The notes: generated by a model from the letters alone, not told the origin. A DNA stretch of 64,000 bases from Methylobacter sp. BlB1 (GCF_015476545.1 NZ_JADMKV010000019.1:1-64000); one strand, 5' to 3'. Shown: positions 55,639-64,000, numbered from the stretch's first letter. A program made the numbers and translations.

Positions 55639-55711
55639 AAAGCTAAGTACAGTACCAATGCTTTGTAGGCATTGGGCATTTGAATTTTTCAACCGTACAA
55701 AGGCAATCAAC

Positions 55712-56290
55712 ATGAGTACATTAAAAGTCGTGGTTGTCTCGGGCAATCTAGGGCTGCCGTCTAAGACGCTAGCATTGGCCGGGCAAATAGTCGAGGCAAT
55801 CAAGCAGCAAGCTTACCCGCACGCTTGTATTGAAGTAATAACCCACAGCTTGGCTGATCTGGCTCCGGTTTTCGGACTTGCCCGTCATCCTGGGGAGCTG
55901 AGTGATATTGGCAAAACGGTGTTGGATTCTATCGGGTCGGCAGACATCCTCGTGGCGGTTACGCCGGTTTACAAAGGTTCCTATACCGGCCTCTTCAAGC
56001 ATCTGTTTGATTTTCTGGATGTGAAGGCGCTAAACGAAGTGCCGGTGATTCTTGGCGCCACCGGCGGCGGAGAAAAGCACGCCCTGATTATCGAACATCA
56101 ACTGCGGCCGCTATTCGGCTTCTTCGGTGCGCAAACCGTCCCTTCCGGCATCTACGCCACCGAACAGAACTATGATGGTTCACGCTTTAGCGATGCCGTC
56201 GTCAATGAACGCATCCATGCGGCAGCGCGCCAGGCAGTTGTCGCGGCGCTTATCCGAGCGGATCAAACTCAATCATGTGAAGCAGCTTAA
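55712..56290 (+). CDS. msuE: NADH-dependent FMN reductase, MsuE/SfnF type
   Basis: A 192-residue flavodoxin-fold reductase that supplies FMNH2 to two-component monooxygenases. The phosphate-binding loop VVSGNLGLPSKT (near residues 8-19), the VTPVYKGSYTGLFKHLFDFL segment and GATGGGEKHALIIEHQLRPLFGFFGA are typical of the MsuE group. The ATG at 55712 is about 75 bases past the sigma-54 promoter. It is the first gene of the sulfone operon and lies ten bases before the next. Confidence 0.88.
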   Translation: MSTLKVVVVSGNLGLPSKTLALAGQIVEAIKQQAYPHACIEVITHSLADLAPVFGLARHPGELSDIGKTVLDSIGSADILVAVTPVYKGSYTGLFKHLFDFLDVKALNEVPVILGATGGGEKHALIIEHQLRPLFGFFGAQTVPSGIYATEQNYDGSRFSDAVVNERIHAAARQAVVAALIRADQTQSCEAA

Positions 56291-56300
56291 GGAGAGCATC

Positions 56301-57482
56301 ATGTCTATACCCGATTACGAAAAAATCCGATCTGAAATTCGCGCGTTGGTTGACGAAGTCATACGGCCTAATGCCGAACAAACTGACCAGGGCGTTTTCC
56401 CCAGGGAGAATCTTGAAGCCTTGGGTCGGGCCGGCTGGAATGGCGTGCTGATTCCCAAGGAATACGGCGGCTTGGGTTTGGATCATGTTGCTTTTTCCAT
56501 AGTGGCTGAAGAAGTCGGCCGCGCCTGCGCCTCCACCGGCCTGGTGTATGTGATGCACACTGGTGCCGCACAGACCATCAATTTATTTGGCAACCACGAC
56601 CAGAAAGAACGCTGGTTGAGACCTGCCCGGGACGGTCTGATTGGCACCTATTCCACCAGCGAAAAAGCCTCCGGCGGACACTGGTGGTTTAACTTTAGTG
56701 AAGCCGCACGGGATGATGACAACAACTATCTGCTCAATGCTGAAAAATCATTTACTACCAGCGCCGGACAAGCGGATTATTATATTTTTCAAACCCGCTC
56801 GCCTGGCGCCCAAAGCGCTACCGATATCAGTTTTTTCATCGTCGATTCCAAACTGGATGGCATTACGCATGGCACATGGGAAGCGCTTGGAGTTCGCGGC
56901 AATCACAGTGGACCAATCAGTTATAAAAATGTGCATGTGAAAAGCATTGATCGCTTAGGCGAAGAAGGTCAAGGTAAAGACATTGTTTACCACGGCGTAT
57001 CGCCGGTGTATCTGATCGGCCTGGGCGCTGTTTGGCACGGCGTAGCCAGGTCGGCCTTGGAAAAAGCGGCCGATCATCTAACCGGCACCATTCATCGCGA
57101 TTTCAACCGCAAACTGTCTGACTATCAAGTGCTGCGCCAGCAATTGGGTGAGTCCAAGGTATTGGTGGAAAGCTTGCGTCCCTGGCAGCACGATCTGGCA
57201 CGGCAATTGGACCAATTGCAGGCATCCGGCCAGCTGCAAGGGCAAATCCTGCTGCCGTTGACTGAATTCAAAATCCATGCAGCGGAAGTGGCCAACATTT
57301 CGGCACGCAATGCCCTGGATGTCAGCGGCGGTTATGGTTACAAGAAAGGCCCTATCGAACGCATCTTCCGTGATGCCCGTGCAGGCATCGGCATGGGGCC
57401 ATCAAACAACATCGCTCGCGAATGGATTGGAAAAGCACTGGTTGGATTGCCGCTGGAACTGTTCGAGGCAGGCGGCGAGTAG
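56301..57482 (+). CDS. Acyl-CoA-dehydrogenase-fold flavoprotein lacking the catalytic Glu
   Basis: A 393-residue flavoprotein; AAGGAG precedes the ATG at 56301. The fold is clear (IPKEYGGLGLDHVAFSIVAEEVGRACASTGLVY, YSTSEKASGGHWW, GGYGYKKGPIERIFRDARAGIGMGPSNNIAREWIG). Where acyl-CoA dehydrogenases have IYEGTS with the catalytic glutamate, this protein reads GMGPSN. It is therefore probably not a dehydrogenase but a flavin-dependent monooxygenase of the DszC/SfnC type, or a degenerate relative. Second in the msuE operon. Confidence 0.8.
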   Translation: MSIPDYEKIRSEIRALVDEVIRPNAEQTDQGVFPRENLEALGRAGWNGVLIPKEYGGLGLDHVAFSIVAEEVGRACASTGLVYVMHTGAAQTINLFGNHDQKERWLRPARDGLIGTYSTSEKASGGHWWFNFSEAARDDDNNYLLNAEKSFTTSAGQADYYIFQTRSPGAQSATDISFFIVDSKLDGITHGTWEALGVRGNHSGPISYKNVHVKSIDRLGEEGQGKDIVYHGVSPVYLIGLGAVWHGVARSALEKAADHLTGTIHRDFNRKLSDYQVLRQQLGESKVLVESLRPWQHDLARQLDQLQASGQLQGQILLPLTEFKIHAAEVANISARNALDVSGGYGYKKGPIERIFRDARAGIGMGPSNNIAREWIGKALVGLPLELFEAGGE

Positions 57483-57517
57483 AAACTGCAGGAAAGTTCA
57501 GGTTTATAAACATTTGC

Positions 57518-57541
57518 ATCGGTTCGATTTAACGAGCCGAT
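57518..57541 (+). terminator. Hairpin between the two halves of the sulfone operon
   Basis: ATCGGTTCG (57518-57526) and CGAGCCGAT (57533-57541) form a nine-pair stem with one G-T pair and a six-base loop. Six T occur 12 bases later. It may weaken read-through into the osmC-sfnG genes; it is not a perfect intrinsic terminator. Confidence 0.35.
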
Positions 57542-57596
57542 CGCAAAGCCATCCTTTTTTGTCGATTGCCCTAGCATCGATACGCTGGAGATCCAC

Positions 57597-58139
57597 ATGT
57601 CACAGAAAACTTTGAAAGCCGCATTGGAGAATACCATTGCTGCCTTGCAAAAAAATCCGGCAGGAGCCCATTTGGTATTTAAGGCGCACACTCGCCTGCT
57701 CAATGGCCTGCGCTGCTCCGCCGAAGTGCGGAATTTTCCGCCGCTGATCATTGACGAGCCCCCTGATCTGGGCGGGGAAGACGCGGGAGCGAACCCCGTC
57801 GAGCTCATACTGGTCGCGCTCGGCACCTGTCAGGAAATCGTCTATGCCGCTTACGCCGCCGTGTTGGGTATTCCTTTGGATGCCGTAGCGGTGACCGCCA
57901 AGGGACATCTTGATCTGCATGGGCTCTTTGGCTTGAAAGAGGTGCCCGCCGGCTACCAGAAAATCAGCTTTGAAACCACGTTGAAAAGCCCTGCGGACCC
58001 GGAAACGATCAGAAAGCTCATTGCGCTTGTAGAAACGCACTGCCCAGTGCTTGATACGCTGACCAGGCCTGTAGAGGTGATCGGTACGGTCACACTCAAT
58101 GGAGCGCCTCTGAACAACCCAGCCAATTATGCTGCATAA
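57597..58139 (+). CDS. OsmC-family protein
   Basis: A 180-residue protein of the OsmC/Ohr fold. The conserved cysteines lie in ALGTCQEIVYAAYA and ETHCPVLDTL, the two positions that form the peroxidase site in Ohr-like proteins, and the arginine/glutamate region is GANPVELILVALG. Family members reduce organic hydroperoxides or thiol adducts. Its place directly before sfnG (14 bases) suggests protection from, or handling of, reactive sulfur or peroxide by-products of flavin monooxygenases. Confidence 0.85.
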   Translation: MSQKTLKAALENTIAALQKNPAGAHLVFKAHTRLLNGLRCSAEVRNFPPLIIDEPPDLGGEDAGANPVELILVALGTCQEIVYAAYAAVLGIPLDAVAVTAKGHLDLHGLFGLKEVPAGYQKISFETTLKSPADPETIRKLIALVETHCPVLDTLTRPVEVIGTVTLNGAPLNNPANYAA

Positions 58140-58152
58140 GGAAAAAAACCAC

Positions 58153-59256
58153 ATGAGTCAATTACCTAATTCCTTCCCCATCAAATTCGCCTACTGGGTG
58201 CCCAATGTCAGCGGCGGTCTGCTGATCAGTAAAATCGAGCAACGCACCAGCTGGGATATTGACTATAACCGCAAGCTCGCGCAAATAGCGGAGCAAAACG
58301 GCTTTGAATATGCCCTCAGCCAGATCCGTTTCACCGCCGGTTACGGTGCCGAGTATCAGCACGAATCGGTAGCTTTCACCCATGCCTTGTTGGCAGCCAC
58401 CAGCAAACTGCGGGTTATTGCTGCTATTTTGCCAGGACCTTGGCATCCGGCAGTATTAGCCAAACAGATTGCTACTATCGATCACCTGACGGGCGGCCGC
58501 ATAGCCGTCAATATAGTCAGTGGTTGGTTTAAAACTGAATTCACCGCCATCGGTGAACCGTGGCTGGAGCATGACGAACGTTATCGCCGTTCCGAAGAAT
58601 TCATCCGCGCTATCAAAGGCATTTGGACACAGGATGACTTCAGCTTTTCAGGCGATTTCTACCGTTTCCACAATTTCACCTTAAAGCCCAAGCCCTTACA
58701 ACAACCGCATCCGGAAATTTTTCAGGGCGGCAGCTCCAGGGCATCACGCGATATGGCTTCCCGGATCTCGGATTGGTATTTTACCAATGGCAATACACTG
58801 GAAGGCATTAAAGCGCAGATTGACGATATTCGCGCTAAGGCGGTCAAAGAAGGCCATTCGGTCAAGATTGGCGTCAATGCTTTCGTTATCGCCAGGGATA
58901 CTGAGGAAGAGGCTCAGGCGGTACTCAATGAAATTATTGAAAAAGCCGACTTGGAAGCAGTCAACGCGTTTGGGCATGAAGTTAAACAAGCGGGCAAAGC
59001 ATCGCCGGAAGGTGAAGGCAACTGGGCTAAGTCTACATTCGAAGACTTGGTGCAATATAACGACGGCTTTAAAACTAATCTGATCGGCACGCCCGAACAG
59101 ATCGCCGAACGTATTGTGGCCTTAAAAGCGGTGGGGGTTGACTTGATTCTAACCGGCTTTTTGCATTTCCAAGAAGAAGTCGAATATTTCGGGCAACGGG
59201 TTTTACCTCTGGTACGTGAATTGGAATCACGACAAGCTGACCAAGTGGCCGCATAA
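58153..59256 (+). CDS. sfnG: Dimethyl-sulfone monooxygenase
   Basis: A 367-residue FMNH2-dependent enzyme of the luciferase-like fold that converts dimethyl sulfone to methanesulfinate, by comparison with Pseudomonas SfnG. The start FPIKFAYWVPNVSGGLLISKIEQRTSWD is characteristic of SfnG, as are the INIVSGWFKTEF-like segment and the FQGGSSRASRDMA phosphate-binding region. AAGGAAA precedes the ATG at 58153. The stop overlaps the next ATG (TAATG). Reduced flavin would come from the MsuE-type reductase upstream. Confidence 0.9.
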   Translation: MSQLPNSFPIKFAYWVPNVSGGLLISKIEQRTSWDIDYNRKLAQIAEQNGFEYALSQIRFTAGYGAEYQHESVAFTHALLAATSKLRVIAAILPGPWHPAVLAKQIATIDHLTGGRIAVNIVSGWFKTEFTAIGEPWLEHDERYRRSEEFIRAIKGIWTQDDFSFSGDFYRFHNFTLKPKPLQQPHPEIFQGGSSRASRDMASRISDWYFTNGNTLEGIKAQIDDIRAKAVKEGHSVKIGVNAFVIARDTEEEAQAVLNEIIEKADLEAVNAFGHEVKQAGKASPEGEGNWAKSTFEDLVQYNDGFKTNLIGTPEQIAERIVALKAVGVDLILTGFLHFQEEVEYFGQRVLPLVRELESRQADQVAA

Positions 59257-60449
59257 TGAGCACCGCTAACCCTCTCAAACAAGCTCAGGTAAAGTCTCAA
59301 GCGTTGTTCGATAAAGCCGAAAAATTGGCGGCAGAGTTTGCCGCCACCGCTGTAGAACGTGATAGAACTGGCGGTACGGCTAAAGCTGAACGGGATAGCT
59401 TGCGTAAAAGCGGCCTATTAAACCTCATCATTCCAGTTGAATACGGCGGACACGGTCTTGATTGGCACGACACTTTGCGTATGGTGCGCATTATTTCCAG
59501 GGCTGACAGTTCAATGGGACATTTGTTCGGTTTCCAGCATTTATTGCTTGCGACTGTGCGGTTATTTGGAGATCAATGGCCGCATTATTATCGTGAAACG
59601 GTTAAAAATAGCTGGTTTTGGGGAAATACCCTCAATCCTTTGGATACCCGCGCCAAGATTAGGGCCGACGGCAAAGATTGGCAGGTGAATGGCACAAAAA
59701 GCTTTTGTTCCGGTGCTACAGATTCCGACTATTTAATCGTATCAGCATTGCCGGAGACAGGCGGCAAATTAGTGATAGCGGCAATTCCCAGCCATCGGGC
59801 AGGCATCCGGATCAATGCGGATTGGGACAATATGGGGCAACGCCAAACTGACAGCGGCACGGTGGATTTTCATGGGGTACAAATATATGATCATGAAATT
59901 TTACGTCAGCCTGGCCCTTTAGGCAGTGTATTTGCTTCATTACGCCCGTTGATTGCACAGCTGGTTTTGACCAATATCTATCTAGGCATAGGTGAAGGCG
60001 CTTTGGCAGAAGCCATAAATTACACCCGCAGCCAATCGCGAGCCTGGTTTTTATCCGGCGTGGAAAGCGCTACCAGCGACCCTTATGTACTTAAAAAATA
60101 CGGTGAGTTTTGGGTTGACCTCAATGCCGCCGCACTGGCAACCGATTATGCCGCAAGTTTACTGGATTCCGCTTGGCGTCAGGAAAATGCGTTAACCGAG
60201 GCTGAGCGCGGCAGTGTTGCCATTGCCAGCGCAACAGCTAAAGTCCTGGCAACCCGGGCCGGTTTAGACGTGACTCAGCGCTTATTTGAAGTCACCGGTG
60301 CGCGGGCGACCAGTGCCAAAGCAGGCTTTGACCGCTATTGGCGCAATCTGCGTACCCATTCGCTGCATGATCCGGTGGATTATAAGCTGCTCGATCTTGG
60401 CGAATGGGTTCTGAATGCCAAATCGCCGACACCGAGTTTTTACTCATGA
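59256..60449 (+). CDS. sfnB: SfnB-type sulfur-acquisition oxidoreductase (DszC-like)
   Basis: A 397-residue flavoprotein of the acyl-CoA-dehydrogenase fold, DszC branch. Segments include LIIPVEYGGHGLDWHDTLRMVRIISRADSSMGHLFGFQHL, NGTKSFCSGATDSDYLIVSA and the C-terminal TGARATSAKAGFDRYWRNLRTHSLHDPVDYK. The TGAR...R.WR.LRTH...D pattern replaces the dehydrogenase active site and matches SfnB/DszC monooxygenases. It overlaps the sfnG stop by one base and precedes ribBA by ten. Exact sulfur substrate unknown. Confidence 0.87.
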   Translation: MSTANPLKQAQVKSQALFDKAEKLAAEFAATAVERDRTGGTAKAERDSLRKSGLLNLIIPVEYGGHGLDWHDTLRMVRIISRADSSMGHLFGFQHLLLATVRLFGDQWPHYYRETVKNSWFWGNTLNPLDTRAKIRADGKDWQVNGTKSFCSGATDSDYLIVSALPETGGKLVIAAIPSHRAGIRINADWDNMGQRQTDSGTVDFHGVQIYDHEILRQPGPLGSVFASLRPLIAQLVLTNIYLGIGEGALAEAINYTRSQSRAWFLSGVESATSDPYVLKKYGEFWVDLNAAALATDYAASLLDSAWRQENALTEAERGSVAIASATAKVLATRAGLDVTQRLFEVTGARATSAKAGFDRYWRNLRTHSLHDPVDYKLLDLGEWVLNAKSPTPSFYS

Positions 60450-60459
60450 GGATCATATA

Positions 60460-61674
60460 ATGAGTTACGACTCAATCGAAATAGCCCTGAAGGCCATTCG
60501 CAACGGCGACTTCGTAGTGGTAGCCGACGATGCCGGCAGGGAAAATGAAGGCGATTTAATCATAGCGGCCGAAAAAATCACTCCGGAACGCATGGCCTTT
60601 CTAATACGGCACACTAGCGGCGTCGTTTGCGTCTCACTACCGGGTGAGCGCATTGATGCGTTGCGGCTGGACCCCATGGTGGCGAACAACACCGATGCGC
60701 ATGGCACTGCATTTACTGTTTCGGTGGACTTGAACAAAGGCACCAGCACCGGCATTTCTGCAGCAGATCGCAGCGCCACCATCCGCGCATTGGCTAATCC
60801 CGCCTGCGATACCGACAATTTTGCTCGGCCAGGCCATGTATTTCCATTACGGGCCAGGCAACATGGGGTTTTGGTAAGGCCGGGCCACACCGAAGCAGCT
60901 GGGGACTTGGCACGCTTAGCCGGTTTGTATCCTGCTGGGGTGTTGTGCGAAATCGTCAATGATGATGGCAGCATGACCCGTGGCGAAGCACTGCGGACAT
61001 TTGCCAAGCAACATAAATTGCCGTTTATCACTATCACTGACCTTATTGCCTACCGGCGCCGTAACGAGCGCTTGGTTGAGCACATCTCAGAAGCACGGAT
61101 CCCGACAGCAATCGGAGTTTTCACTGCCCATGTTTACCGTTCGACGCTAGATGGCTCGGAGCATTTGGCCTTGGTCAAAGGCCAGGTGACGGGGCAGCAA
61201 AACGTTCTGGTGCGCGTGCATTCCGAATGTTTGACCGGCGATATTTTTGAATCTCTGCGTTGCGATTGCGGTAATCAACTGAAAATGGCCTTGGCTAAAA
61301 TTGAACAAGCCGGCAGCGGGGTTTTGGTTTACTTGCGCGGTCATGAAGGGCGTGGCATCGGTTTAGCGCACAAGCTACGTGCCTATGAGCTGCAGGACCA
61401 AGGCCGGGATACCGTACAAGCCAATTTGGACTTAGGTTTGCCGGTGGATTCTCGAAGCTATGATGTAGGCGCGCAAATCTTGACCGACTTGGGCGTGACC
61501 ACTCTACGGTTAATGAGCAATAATCCGGCTAAGTTCACGGAACTGGCGGGATTCCGGCTGAAAATCGTTGAGCGTATACCGCTAGAGCCCGTCCCCAATC
61601 GGGAGAATATCGTCTATTTACGCACTAAATCCGAAAAGTTGGGGCATTTATTCAATTTAGACAATTTGTCTTGA
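60460..61674 (+). CDS. ribBA: Bifunctional 3,4-dihydroxy-2-butanone-4-phosphate synthase/GTP cyclohydrolase II
   Basis: A 404-residue fusion with RibB (about 1-200) and RibA (about 205-404) domains, supplying both precursors of riboflavin. RibB has ADDAGRENEGDLI and HTEAAGDL; RibA has the zinc Cys set (CLTGDIFESLRCDC). The RibA motif reads YLRGHEGRGIGL, where stand-alone RibA has YLRQEGRGIGL. GAGGA precedes the ATG at 60460. Lying ten bases after sfnB in the sulfone operon, it probably raises flavin supply for FMNH2-dependent monooxygenases. No FMN riboswitch was seen upstream. Confidence 0.93.
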   Translation: MSYDSIEIALKAIRNGDFVVVADDAGRENEGDLIIAAEKITPERMAFLIRHTSGVVCVSLPGERIDALRLDPMVANNTDAHGTAFTVSVDLNKGTSTGISAADRSATIRALANPACDTDNFARPGHVFPLRARQHGVLVRPGHTEAAGDLARLAGLYPAGVLCEIVNDDGSMTRGEALRTFAKQHKLPFITITDLIAYRRRNERLVEHISEARIPTAIGVFTAHVYRSTLDGSEHLALVKGQVTGQQNVLVRVHSECLTGDIFESLRCDCGNQLKMALAKIEQAGSGVLVYLRGHEGRGIGLAHKLRAYELQDQGRDTVQANLDLGLPVDSRSYDVGAQILTDLGVTTLRLMSNNPAKFTELAGFRLKIVERIPLEPVPNRENIVYLRTKSEKLGHLFNLDNLS

Positions 61675-61918
61675 GAAAGTTAAGCACTAACAAATAAGAT
61701 TGCCGACCGTATTAATTTTACAAGGCAGGTTTTTGAGGGAATGCAGAAGCTGAAATCTGTAGTTTTCCTGTTTTTACAAAGGCCTGCCTGCTTTCCTTAT
61801 CCTCAATCGAAGCTATCTCATTTACACATAATAGTATTACTTTTAATCATTTTAGTAAGTATAAATACGTATGCTATTTTAGAGATAATTATAATTTCAA
61901 GGGATATGTTTTTTTCTT

Positions 61919-63100
61919 ATGCATTTACTTGCTTTTCCCAATCCTGCCGAATTGGCACTCTCAATTCGAGCGTCCGCCTTAGTTTTCGAAGATCCAAAAT
62001 CCAAAGAACTGCTTGATAGGATCAAACGCATTGCGCCTAGCGAGTTAAATGCCCTTATCATTGGCGAAACGGGTACCGGCAAAGAACTGGTTGCCCGTCA
62101 CATTCACGAACTCAGTGCAAGGCGCAACGGGCCGTTTATGGCGGTCAATTGCTGTGCCTTGTCGGAAACATTGATTGAAAGTGAGCTGTTCGGCCATGTA
62201 AAAGGGGCTTTTACTGGCGCGACGACAGACAAAGCCGGTTGGTTTGAGGCCGCTTCCGGCGGTACGATTTTTCTGGATGAGATTGGTGATCTGCCTCAGT
62301 CGGTGCAGGTAAAATTATTGCGAGTTCTGCAGGAAAGAGAGGTGGTAAGGGTCGGTTCTCATAAGGCAATCTCCATAGATGTGCGCTTGATTGCGGCCAC
62401 TAATGTCAAATTGGAAGAGGCAGTCCTGGCCGGCCGCTTTCGTGAAGATTTATACTACCGTCTGAATGTCGCAGCATTGAATTTGTTGCCTTTACGGCAG
62501 CGTACCGGAGACATTCTGCCATTAGTTGAACATTTTTTAAAAATTTATGGGCAGCGGCTTGGTTGTCCGGAAACCACTGTCTCCCCAACCGCAAAACAAA
62601 CATTGTTGGCACATACTTGGCCAGGTAACATTCGTGAACTGGAAAATGCTATACATCATGCTTTATTGGTAGCTCGTGATCTTACCATTACGCCGACTGA
62701 TCTAAGTCTCTCTCAATTATCAAATTTTCCCAAGGCAGTAGACCCCGATCTTGGAGATTTCGAGAAATTAGAAAATATATTTCAGGCTTTATGCGAACAA
62801 GAACATCCTGATCTGTATGCTCGTGTGGAACAAGCTTTGCTGCAAGCAGCTTATAAGCATACTGGCCGAAATCAATTGGCAACAGCAAGATTGCTAGGAC
62901 TGAGCCGACACGTTGTCCGGGCCAGATTAATTCAACGCCATATATTGGCATCAGGGGAGTCGAAAACTGAAAAATATCAACCTTCACTGCCGAAAGGTGT
63001 AAGCGTTTCATCCATTGTAGTACCTGATGTTTTTCCAATCGACCTGGACTGCAAGGAGCTTGTCTTTTCCGAACTATCGCAAGAGTGTTGGGGATTTTGA
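61919..63100 (+). CDS. sfnR: Sigma-54-dependent activator, SfnR type
   Basis: A 393-residue AAA+ enhancer-binding protein. Walker A GETGTGKE, the sigma-54 contact loop GAFTGA, Walker B TIFLDEIGDLP and the sensor ATNVKLEEAV are intact. A C-terminal Fis-type helix-turn-helix (RNQLATARLLGLSRHVVRARL) follows near residues 318-338. Only about 45 residues precede the AAA+ domain, so there is no sensor domain, as in SfnR; activity is then likely set by expression level. It lies 244 bases after ribBA and is the obvious activator of the two sigma-54 promoters. Confidence 0.92.
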   Translation: MHLLAFPNPAELALSIRASALVFEDPKSKELLDRIKRIAPSELNALIIGETGTGKELVARHIHELSARRNGPFMAVNCCALSETLIESELFGHVKGAFTGATTDKAGWFEAASGGTIFLDEIGDLPQSVQVKLLRVLQEREVVRVGSHKAISIDVRLIAATNVKLEEAVLAGRFREDLYYRLNVAALNLLPLRQRTGDILPLVEHFLKIYGQRLGCPETTVSPTAKQTLLAHTWPGNIRELENAIHHALLVARDLTITPTDLSLSQLSNFPKAVDPDLGDFEKLENIFQALCEQEHPDLYARVEQALLQAAYKHTGRNQLATARLLGLSRHVVRARLIQRHILASGESKTEKYQPSLPKGVSVSSIVVPDVFPIDLDCKELVFSELSQECWGF

Positions 63101-63183
63101 TTTACTGTTGGTATTAATGGATGTTGTCAAAGGAGACGGAAGCTATTGATTAATAAGCCCCATCTCCCGGAGGAGCGACAGGG

Positions 63184-63863
63184 TCAGTTCTCACACTCCA
63201 ACATTTTGCGTTCTCCGCTATACTTGATTCATGGCTAGACCTTTAAGATTGGAATTTGCGGGCGCCCTCTACCATGTGAGTTCAAGAGGAGATAGGCGCG
63301 AGGGCATCTATCTGGATGATGAGGATAGAGAAGCATGGTTGGAAGTCATGGGCGATGCTTGCGACCGTTTCAATGGGGTTGTGCATGCGTATTGCCAGAT
63401 GAGCAATCATTACATCTACTGGTGGAAACGGTCGACGGGCATCTTTTGAAAGGGATGCGGCAGACTAGTGTCTATACGCAACGCTTTAATCGCCGCCATG
63501 GCATGGTGGGGCACCTTTATCAAAGCTGTTAAAAGGCGATCTTGGTCCAGAAGGAAAGCTATTTGCTGGAGCTGATAGATATATTGTGTTGAATCCGCTA
63601 CGCGCCGGTATGGTCGGGAAACCGGAAGATTGGCCTTGGAGCAGCTACCAGTCCATGATCGGAGAGGCGACGGTGCCCAAGTGGCTGGATATGGACTGGC
63701 TGCTCAGCCAGTTCGATAGTTACCGGAAAAGCACGATTGACTTCTACTGTCGATGCATGTCGAAGATTGGCGACCATTTCGGTGTTCACTATATGACCGT
63801 GAGTCGTGCTGTGCGGCAATTTGAAAAGAATAGCCGGGAATGATGTTGGAATGTGAGAACTGA
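63184..63863. mobile_element. Decayed RAYT-type element bounded by inverted repeats
   Basis: The end at 63184-63204 (begins TCAGTTCTCACACTCC) and the end at 63843-63863 are inverted copies with one mismatch in 21 bases. They bracket a broken REP-associated tyrosine transposase gene. No target duplication was identified. Confidence 0.7.
63231..63843 (+). pseudogene. REP-associated tyrosine transposase (Y1_Tnp), disrupted
   Basis: Begins MARPLRLEFAGALYHVSSRGDRREGIY, the typical start of TnpA_REP/RAYT proteins, and carries most of the HUH site HAYCQMSNHY. A single-base deletion near 63411 breaks the HYHLLVETVDG block. A TAA at 63530-63532 interrupts HLYQGRYKAIL-like sequence, a second shift follows near 63575, and sequence before the C-terminal GDHFGVHYMTVSRAVRQFE segment is missing. 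It cannot make a functional transposase. Confidence 0.85.
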
Positions 63864-64000
63864 GCCTGCCTTCGGACGCGCCATTCTTAATAACCCTCCA
63901 AAAAGAATTTTATCCCGGCCACCATCGGCAATCCGGCGCAATCTCGCCTCAATCCAACTGGGCCGGATCTGCCGCATGGAATCGGGACATCCTTTTCCCG

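Noticed and set aside
60415-60460. FMN riboswitch before ribBA
   Set aside because: Only ten bases separate sfnB and ribBA, and the conserved RFN-element sequence is not seen there or before ribA at 1201-1484.

Overview
The window looks like a chromosome segment of a free-living, aerobic, Gram-negative gammaproteobacterium. Support: type IV pilus minor pilins, outer-membrane porins, a FadL-family channel, sigma-54 promoters, UbiK, ComM and a Rep helicase. A 6-phosphogluconate/glucose-6-phosphate dehydrogenase pair, an inorganic-carbon uptake island and dimethyl-sulfone genes fit a methylotroph or methanotroph (Methylococcales-like). That placement is inference; no methane or methanol oxidation gene lies here.

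Layout. 0-2.7 kb: integrase fragment, GTP cyclohydrolase II, a gamma-glutamylcyclotransferase-like protein and a methyltransferase. 2.7-16.9 kb (minus strand): inorganic-carbon island with a long DabA, a DabB (NuoL-like) and three extra NuoM-like proteins, a small membrane protein, a SulP transporter, a tandem universal stress protein and a beta-carbonic anhydrase. A divergent two-component system plus a paralogue of the small membrane protein (17.0-19.6 kb) faces it. 19.6-24.2 kb: flippase, beta-propeller-like lipoprotein and a phosphate-type porin under a tandem Pho box. 24.5-27.2 kb: second porin, FMN-binding protein and a His-rich membrane protein. 27.3-34.3 kb: gnd-zwf, DUF4383 protein, mtnBDC (methionine salvage) and icd. 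34.5-37.4 kb: efflux adaptor and ABC ATPase without a permease, then repeats. 37.4-42.9 kb: minor pilins (FimT, PilW, PilX, a giant PilV) divergent from PilE. 43-52.9 kb: YchJ, a beta-hydroxyacid dehydrogenase between palindromic repeats, speA/speE, a Cys-rich MarR regulator, ubiK, comM, a retropepsin-like protein, rep and tRNA-Arg(CCG). 53.5-63.1 kb: dimethyl-sulfone/organosulfur regulon (FadL-type channel, msuE, two acyl-CoA-dehydrogenase-fold flavoproteins, OsmC, sfnG, ribBA, sfnR) with two sigma-54 promoters. 63.2-63.9 kb: decayed REP-associated transposase between inverted repeats.

How the genes work together. The first third reads as one inorganic-carbon device: DabA/DabB plus extra antiporter-type subunits would drive CO2 hydration from an ion gradient, SulP would import bicarbonate, carbonic anhydrase would equilibrate the pools, and the adjacent two-component system may control it. 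The last 10 kb reads as sulfur scavenging: SfnR with sigma-54 would switch on a channel, an FMN reductase and FMNH2-dependent monooxygenases, while RibBA inside the operon would supply flavin precursor.

The strongest candidates for something under-described are the enlarged DAB locus with its pair of conserved small membrane proteins, and the sigma-54 coupling of a FadL channel and ribBA to the sulfone genes. Several families of short palindromic repeats are scattered between genes.
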